A DNA stretch of 10,949 bases, from contig JAPHUI010000022.1 of assembly GCA_026193755.1 (NCBI GenBank), positions 1 through 10,949 of the forward strand. The letters run 5' to 3'. Below, one piece after another: positions 6,201 to 10,949 of this stretch (position 1 is its first letter; each line of letters starts with the position of its first letter). Position numbers and translations under genes: made by a program. Under the pieces are notes generated by a model that was not told where the DNA came from, made no database searches, and saw only the letters and a program-made list of their open reading frames with translations. This DNA comes from Ignavibacteriaceae bacterium (GTDB taxonomy: Bacteria; Bacteroidota; Ignavibacteria; Ignavibacteriales; Ignavibacteriaceae).

Positions 6201-9012
6201 ACTTAATCCTGAAAATCCTCTTATCGGTGATAGTATTCAAGTTAAAATAAAAATATCAAATTGGGGTACAATATTTCCTAACGATTCAGTTACTGTGGAA
6301 CTTAATGTAGCCTCAGCTGATACAGCTTATCAAATTGGTTCTACTAAAAGAGGGAGTTTTGGAGAAGTTGATTCTGTTTATTTCGACTGGTTTCCAAGTA
6401 AAGGTGGGCTATATACATTAACAGCCAAAGTAAATGAAGATAATGTAATTCCTGAGGACGATCATTCGGATAATTCTGGAACCGCGCTTTTTGTAATTTT
6501 TAATATAAGCGAACCAAATATCTTAACTCCAATTGATGGTTTTGTTTCCCAAAATTCTCAGGTATTATTCCAATTTTCTGATATCGGATATTATGTTCAT
6601 AAAGAACTAAAATATAACGTGCAAATTGATACGTCATTAAATTTTGATCCTCCATTATTTGACTCAGGCGAACTCATTCCGAATAAATCTTTTGTGAAAT
6701 GGAATTCTCCAAACCTACCCTCAGGTGTTTATTTCTGGCGGGCAAGAATTTTTGATGGAACACAATACGGTAACTGGAGTTCAACAAGAAGTTTTTCTAT
6801 AATGAATGAATATAAAAATGGTTACTATGCTCACGGAAAAATTCTAAAAATGTTTAATACATATAACATTAATTATTCAGATTCCTCAAAGAGTTTAGCT
6901 CTTAATACTGAACCACTCCCTGCCAGACCGTCCAAAAAGACAATTCTTGATAATTTTTACCCCAATCCTCAATTACCAGATAGTTTAAAACTCACAACTA
7001 TTACGACTGATGGAACGTACATTTATTTTGGGAATATCTGGTTCTATGCAAGGGAATTAACAAATGGTAAATCTATGATATACAGAGTTGGCACAGGAAA
7101 TAATGGAACTATAGAGGGTCAATTTTATGGGTCATTTTCGACTTTTCGTGATACTATTCTTCACAGTATGGTTTATCACAGTGATGGAAATCTTTATGTA
7201 GCAATGGGTAAAGCACATAAAATTGTAAGGATAAATACAACCACCGAGAATATTGACACGATAGAGGTTCCTCCGGGATTTTTAAATTGGGATAATACTA
7301 CTGTTACTAATGGACCACAATTTCTAACTTCAGATGGGCAATATATTTATAATATAACTGTTGAAGATTCTTTAGGTAATTATAAATCTACTGTTCGGAC
7401 ATTTGATCCATCAAATAACTGGTCCTTAGCCAAACCAGATCTTGTACTTTTTGGAACAAGCTATCGTAATGGGTTTACTGGTTTCTTTGTTCATGGAGAT
7501 AATATTTACACCTGTGAGTATTTTAATAATTATATGAGAAGGTTCAGCTTGAGTGATGGATATTTTTGGGAAGAATGGCTCGTTAGTGAACCACACCCGC
7601 AAAACTTTCAACACTATTTTGCCTGGTGTTGGGATTGGACACATGATCGGATTTATGCGTCAGTATTCAGGTCTCCAGAACCTATTGCACCTAAGTTTGG
7701 GAAATTTGCTGGTTATTATGTTGATGCAAACGGGACAATTACTACTAAATCTGTTGGACCTGTTGCATGGTGGAATAATTTAAAATATGACTTAAGAAAT
7801 CCGAGTCCTACGGGAGAGTTTAAAACATACTTGTTTGGTCAAAACTCAACTACTAAAAGCTGGGATACTTTACAGGTTGATTTTCCAGATTCAATATCAC
7901 TCTCCGGAATCAATGCGGATTTATATCCTAATCTTCAGTTAAAATTCGAGTTAACAGACACAACCTTTACTACAACTGAACCGATGGAGCTTAAGAGTGT
8001 GTATTTGGATTATCATCCACTATCTGATGTTTATTTCGAAAGGGAAGATTTTCATTTTCAACAAGACTCTTTGCTGCAGGGTTTTCCAGTTACGTTTGAT
8101 TTTAAAGGAAGGAGCTTTGGAGATTTACCAGCTGATTCACTAAATCTTAATTTTTATCTTAATGGTTTAGACAGCTTGATCTATAATCAAAAAGTCAGCG
8201 TACCTGCAGATAGTTTCTCTAGTACAGTTGAACATAGAATTGAAACAAATAGACTTCTGTTTGAAAATGAAGTTAGTGCTTATGGTGAACAGAACAAGAG
8301 GGAGTATTTTTATTTTAATAATTTAATAGATCAAAATTTCTATGTAGCAAGAGATTCAGTCCGTCCGTTATTTAATGTAACATTTGATGGTCAGGAAATT
8401 ATTGATAATGATATAGTTTCTTCTACACCTGAAATTATTATTACATTGGAGGACGATAGTCCCTTAGCACTAGATACAACTTTTTTTACTCTAGTACATA
8501 CAGATGTAAAAGGGGTTCATGTACTTCATTTTTACAATCCAGATTTAAAATTTGAATACACTCCATATCCTAATTCAAAAGCTGTTATTACCTGGACTCC
8601 AATACTTATTGATGGCCGGCACACACTTGAAATTCTTGCTAAAGATGCTTCTGGCAATTTCTTTGACTCAACTTCTTACAGAATAACTTTCTATGTATTT
8701 ACAGAAAATGATATAACGGATGTTTATAACTATCCTAATCCGTTTGCAAGAACCACTCATTTTACTTTTATATTAAAAGGCAATGATAAACCTGATGAAG
8801 TGAGCATTAAAATTTATACGATAGCAGGTCGCTTGATTCGGGATATCAAATTGAGTCCATCAGATATGATTACCAACTTTAATAAAATCTATTGGGATGG
8901 GAAAGATGAAGATGATGACGAGGTCGGAAATGGAGTTTATCTGTATAAAGTTATAGCAAAATTTCCTGATAAAACAAAAACAATTACGCAAAAACTTGCA
9001 AAAGTAAGATAA
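3271..9012 (+). CDS. Secreted C25 (gingipain-like) cysteine peptidase with type IX sorting domain
   Basis: This 1913-residue protein is most likely exported by Sec, crosses the outer membrane by T9SS and acts at the cell surface or outside it. A Sec signal (about 1-24, basic start then LFVIFILFL) has no lipobox cysteine. A PorU/gingipain-type N-terminal beta domain spans about 25-185, and a further N-terminal module about 240-590 (FKIYVKKKDVYRI at 242-254). The C25 catalytic domain spans about 598-962: LIGDL at 676-680, catalytic His838 in YYGHGGG, catalytic Cys870 in TCYTAHFD, then YGSSGLTYW (897-905). The 32-residue His-Cys spacing resembles RgpB (33). After it come a CARDB-like Ig domain (about 967-1077), an Fn3-like domain (1080-1178) ending in GVYFWRARI and GNWSSTRSF, a propeller-like region (about 1190-1500), beta-rich modules (1500-1810) and the sorting domain (about 1818-1913), with YPNPF at 1821-1825 and GVYLYKV at 1888-1894. 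The protein is over 600 residues longer than typical PorU, which also lacks a sorting domain, so I call it a T9SS cargo rather than the sortase. Cleavage specificity cannot be read. It may share a transcript with glmS, 67 bases downstream. Confidence 0.93.
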   Translation: MKVISRSLFVIFILFLSNVKSFTQTYKVIESGNDHIIIEFNFVNSYRVIDTLEDGRTFQKIRGRDYSFRNPGDPWVPEFMVLGGIPFGSKPSFKIIDQKQSVIKNQFIIPFPEEDPAFVKEDFDKINKDIYSRNELFPNLAVKLDESYIVRYANIIPIKIAPYQFNPVTRDLVFNYYVKIRIDFNSKNTGNFVSYIDGMTDELLRESVINYNEAKSFTGKSNGGDSPSSINSNWYNPNKNYFKIYVKKKDVYRITYEELVSAGVPLGSNTPVHKLELFNDGLPTPIDVFDNNSDSFFNSGDYFKFVGYPPTASPYCWLNIYNLSNVYWFSYQSDSTGLHYYKTPNVINNYNRSYYNNLTTLHFERDSLYEHLGYAPDDRRDFWFWDKAYSREGVSAKAFANYFESFPGWYSDSIYVRIKVAMQGISNSGICPMDHKAYIMINNKTVGDIIWNGQDDVVYNRRFSTDPDSFHIYLGNWFQVEVRGDICTDADDEIRVNWYEFEYWRGNSAFGKYYNFKNYDVNGINRYAMYDWEGNDMRIYMPDKHKMIYLPNTSNFEQFVDTLHSETEYFLAASDYYSNVDSIISDIPSDLHNSSNGADYVIIMHSKFKDIATQLANFRSNNFPDENIPNPRIEVIDVQQIYDEFSFGLFDPYAIKSYVKYAFENWQLPAPSYVVLIGDLSHDFRHLLDSSRPNFIPSIPYFTTIYGQAFSDNLFVAVTGIDPAPDLAIGRLSIETVEEGNILLQKLVDYPDDPTKPWKQNVLLLGGGLSVQDEAQFGFNQASLFLGKNYVVPKGYYATYVFRYPNPNYPEEAQYQGDGPKIREEINKGATLINYYGHGGGYQWDLVFTNDDIFLLENEGRLPVIISVTCYTAHFDDQDVFGEQFNKVSGKGSIGFYGSSGLTYWNVGKAINIELFSEIFQLKNFVIGKAIMNSKNRVPSGGVYGTQINLLTYLGDPVMKLALPDKPDFEIKSNDITLNPENPLIGDSIQVKIKISNWGTIFPNDSVTVELNVASADTAYQIGSTKRGSFGEVDSVYFDWFPSKGGLYTLTAKVNEDNVIPEDDHSDNSGTALFVIFNISEPNILTPIDGFVSQNSQVLFQFSDIGYYVHKELKYNVQIDTSLNFDPPLFDSGELIPNKSFVKWNSPNLPSGVYFWRARIFDGTQYGNWSSTRSFSIMNEYKNGYYAHGKILKMFNTYNINYSDSSKSLALNTEPLPARPSKKTILDNFYPNPQLPDSLKLTTITTDGTYIYFGNIWFYARELTNGKSMIYRVGTGNNGTIEGQFYGSFSTFRDTILHSMVYHSDGNLYVAMGKAHKIVRINTTTENIDTIEVPPGFLNWDNTTVTNGPQFLTSDGQYIYNITVEDSLGNYKSTVRTFDPSNNWSLAKPDLVLFGTSYRNGFTGFFVHGDNIYTCEYFNNYMRRFSLSDGYFWEEWLVSEPHPQNFQHYFAWCWDWTHDRIYASVFRSPEPIAPKFGKFAGYYVDANGTITTKSVGPVAWWNNLKYDLRNPSPTGEFKTYLFGQNSTTKSWDTLQVDFPDSISLSGINADLYPNLQLKFELTDTTFTTTEPMELKSVYLDYHPLSDVYFEREDFHFQQDSLLQGFPVTFDFKGRSFGDLPADSLNLNFYLNGLDSLIYNQKVSVPADSFSSTVEHRIETNRLLFENEVSAYGEQNKREYFYFNNLIDQNFYVARDSVRPLFNVTFDGQEIIDNDIVSSTPEIIITLEDDSPLALDTTFFTLVHTDVKGVHVLHFYNPDLKFEYTPYPNSKAVITWTPILIDGRHTLEILAKDASGNFFDSTSYRITFYVFTENDITDVYNYPNPFARTTHFTFILKGNDKPDEVSIKIYTIAGRLIRDIKLSPSDMITNFNKIYWDGKDEDDDEVGNGVYLYKVIAKFPDKTKTITQKLAKVR

Positions 9013-9079
9013 TTATTTGCATAATTATTGTTGATAAAAACTATTTAATAAAATTCATTACTAAAGAAAGCAACAAATT

Positions 9080-10912
9080 ATGTGTGGTATAGTCGGCTAT
9101 GTAGGAAATAAAAATTGTGTTCCAATTTTATTACAAGGTTTAAAAAGACTCGAATACCGGGGCTATGATTCTGCAGGAATTGGCATAATTCAAGAACATA
9201 AATCGGTTGTCATTAAAAGTAAAGGAAAAGTATCTCTGCTTGAGGAAAAAGTAAATGAACTGTCTCTTTCATCCAACATTGGAATAGGCCACACTCGATG
9301 GGCAACTCATGGAATTCCAAATGAACAGAATGCTCACCCTCATACTAATACCGATAAAACTCTATTCATAATTCATAATGGAATTATAGAAAACTTTCAG
9401 GTGCTTAAAAATGGTTTGATGGCTCTCGGTTACAAGTTTGATAGCGATACGGATTCAGAAGTGTTTGCCCACCTTATAGATAGCTTTTTGGCTAAAGGAT
9501 ATAACCTTAGCAAATCAGTTCAGATGGCACTAAATGAAGTAGATGGTACTTACGGACTTGCGGTTATTTACTCAAAAGAACCTGATAAGATTATTGCAGC
9601 AAGAAAAGGATCACCATTGGTAATTGGTCTCGGTAATGGAGAAAATTTTATAGCATCTGATGTTTCGCCGTTACTCGCATATACTAAAAATGTAATTTAC
9701 CTTGATGATGGAGAGTTTGCCGAGATTTACAAAGACAGTTATTTAGTGAAAACAATTGCTGATGAACAAATCGAGAAGGAAATCCACGAGATCGATATGA
9801 GTTTGGATGAGATTGATAAGAGCGGTTATGCTCATTTCATGCTTAAAGAAATTATGGAACAGCCTGAATCAGTACGTAATTCTATGCGCGGAAGACTACT
9901 TGTTGAAGAAGGTTCAGCAAAACTTGGTGGTCTGACTGATGTGCTGGACAGATTAGTTAGTTCAAAGAGGATCGTAATTTCAGCTTGTGGTACATCCTGG
10001 CACGCGGCACTTGTTGGAGAATATATGCTCGAACAATATGCACGAATTCCGGTAGAAGTTGAATATGCTTCAGAATTCAGATACAGAAATCCGTTGTTAT
10101 CCGGTGAAGATTCCATACTTTTTATCTCACAAAGTGGTGAAACCGCAGATACACTGGCTGCATTGCGGGAAGCCAAAAACAAAGGTGCATTAGCTCTTGG
10201 AATTTGTAATGTAGTTGGCAGTACTATTGCTCGTGAAAGTATAAGTGGTGTTTATATTCATGCCGGACCTGAGATCGGAGTTGCTTCAACAAAGGCATTC
10301 ACATCGCAGCTTGTTGTTCTTGCTTTAATTACACTCTTAATAAGTAGAAGGAGAGGGTTGAAAGCAGCAGAATGTAAAAAGATTACTGAAGCATTAGTTG
10401 AAATACCCTCCAAAATAGAAAAGATTTTAAAGTTGAATGAAGGAATAGAAAGGCTTGCAGAAGAATTTAAAGATTCCAGGAATTTTCTATACCTGGGAAG
10501 AGGATATAATTTTCCTGTTGCACTAGAAGGAGCGTTAAAACTAAAAGAAATTTCTTATATACATGCTGAAGGATATCCAGCAGCTGAAATGAAGCACGGA
10601 CCAATTGCACTTATTGATGAAGACATGCCCGTTGTTTTTATAGCTCCAAAAGATTCAACTTATGAGAAGATTTTAAGCAATATTCAGGAAGTCCGGGCAA
10701 GAGGTGGTAGAATAATTGCGGTTGCAGATTCGGAAGACAAAGAAATTGACGAGCTTGTTGATTTTACAATAAAAATTCCAAGAACAATTGAAATACTAAC
10801 TCCTATTTTAACCTCAATACCACTTCAACTTCTGGCTTATCACATAGCAGTTAAAAAGGGTCTTGATGTAGACCAACCGAGAAATTTAGCCAAGAGTGTT
10901 ACTGTAGAATAA
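9080..10912 (+). CDS. glmS: Glutamine--fructose-6-phosphate aminotransferase (isomerizing)
   Basis: GlmS converts fructose-6-phosphate and glutamine to glucosamine-6-phosphate and glutamate in the cytoplasm, the committed step toward UDP-GlcNAc. Its 610 residues are a full-length match to the family. The N-terminal class II glutaminase domain starts MCGIVGYVG, so Cys2 becomes the nucleophile after Met removal, which fixes the start. It also has EYRGYDSAG (25-33), GHTRWATHG (70-78), NAHPHT (84-89) and HNGIIENF (99-106). Two SIS sugar-isomerase domains follow: ACGTSWHAAL (302-311), SQSGETADTL (350-359) and VASTKAFTSQL (401-411) in the first; LGRGYNFPVALEGALKLKEI (472-491) and AEMKHGP (502-508) in the second. 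The isomerase residues Glu490 and His506 and the tail lysine Lys605 in PRNLAKSVTVE match E. coli Glu488, His504 and Lys603. Upstream there is only a weak purine run (AAAGAAAG, 9063-9070). The 67-base gap to the peptidase gene allows either cotranscription or a small promoter of its own. All key residues are present. Confidence 0.98.
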   Translation: MCGIVGYVGNKNCVPILLQGLKRLEYRGYDSAGIGIIQEHKSVVIKSKGKVSLLEEKVNELSLSSNIGIGHTRWATHGIPNEQNAHPHTNTDKTLFIIHNGIIENFQVLKNGLMALGYKFDSDTDSEVFAHLIDSFLAKGYNLSKSVQMALNEVDGTYGLAVIYSKEPDKIIAARKGSPLVIGLGNGENFIASDVSPLLAYTKNVIYLDDGEFAEIYKDSYLVKTIADEQIEKEIHEIDMSLDEIDKSGYAHFMLKEIMEQPESVRNSMRGRLLVEEGSAKLGGLTDVLDRLVSSKRIVISACGTSWHAALVGEYMLEQYARIPVEVEYASEFRYRNPLLSGEDSILFISQSGETADTLAALREAKNKGALALGICNVVGSTIARESISGVYIHAGPEIGVASTKAFTSQLVVLALITLLISRRRGLKAAECKKITEALVEIPSKIEKILKLNEGIERLAEEFKDSRNFLYLGRGYNFPVALEGALKLKEISYIHAEGYPAAEMKHGPIALIDEDMPVVFIAPKDSTYEKILSNIQEVRARGGRIIAVADSEDKEIDELVDFTIKIPRTIEILTPILTSIPLQLLAYHIAVKKGLDVDQPRNLAKSVTVE

Positions 10913-10949
10913 CATTTTTGAGAAAACTAAGTTTATCACTATTTTTGGG

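Noticed and set aside
3271..9012. Calling the C25 protein PorU, the T9SS sortase
   Set aside because: The N-terminal half resembles PorU, but the C-terminal sorting domain and about 600 extra residues mark it as a secreted cargo peptidase; PorU itself lacks such a domain.
9009..9028. Hairpin ATAATTAT-TTGC-ATAATTAT at the peptidase stop codon, as a terminator
   Set aside because: The stem contains only A-T pairs, each arm is itself a palindrome, and no T-run follows, so it would not act as a normal intrinsic terminator.
9013..9079. A glmS ribozyme or other riboswitch ahead of glmS
   Set aside because: Only 67 bases separate the peptidase stop from the glmS start, too few for the glmS ribozyme, and no structured GC-containing core is present.
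9832..10182. A 116-codon minus-strand open frame within glmS
   Set aside because: It is antisense to a strongly conserved glmS segment and its product is serine-rich noise typical of a shadow frame.
1..10949. CRISPR arrays, tRNA or rRNA genes, insertion sequences, toxin-antitoxin pairs
   Set aside because: I found no regularly spaced repeats, tRNA-like cloverleaf with T-loop motif, transposase frame or terminal inverted repeats with target duplications.

Overview
The window holds four protein-coding genes from a low-GC genome (hand counts of sample blocks give about 25-37% G+C in genes and far less between them). The best clue to the organism is a 1913-residue secreted peptidase. It pairs a gingipain-type (C25) catalytic domain with a C-terminal type IX secretion (T9SS) sorting domain of the 'YPNPF ... 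GVYLYKV' kind. T9SS is known only from the Bacteroidota/Chlorobiota/Ignavibacteriota superphylum, and this style of sorting domain, the AT-richness and the weak Shine-Dalgarno signals suggest Ignavibacteria or a close relative. That placement is inferred from style, not from a marker gene.

Layout. Positions 1-1085 (minus strand) carry a nearly complete GT4-family glycosyltransferase whose 3' end runs off the window. A 622-base, very AT-rich divergent intergenic region follows (1086-1707); it holds a 12-bp inverted repeat and operator-like dyads but no convincing gene. Then come three plus-strand genes: a WcaJ-type polyprenyl-phosphate sugar-1-phosphate transferase (1708-3099), the large C25/T9SS peptidase (3271-9012), and glmS (9080-10912). 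The last 37 bases show nothing recognisable.

How the genes fit together. The membrane phosphoglycosyltransferase loads the first sugar phosphate onto undecaprenyl phosphate, and the GT4 enzyme would add a later sugar, so the left half looks like the edge of a surface-polysaccharide or O-antigen locus. GlmS makes glucosamine-6-phosphate, the precursor of UDP-GlcNAc for peptidoglycan, lipid A and amino-sugar glycans. In characterised T9SS organisms the sorting domain is removed and the cargo is attached to an anionic LPS. A surface-glycan initiator beside a T9SS cargo peptidase is therefore suggestive, but adjacency is the only evidence here.

Nothing in the window is a clearly new system. The most interesting object is the peptidase: its middle contains a run of five Asp-(Gly)-x-x-Ile/Leu-Tyr repeats about 49-58 residues apart, which looks like a beta-propeller lying between the catalytic part and the C-terminal Ig-like and sorting modules.
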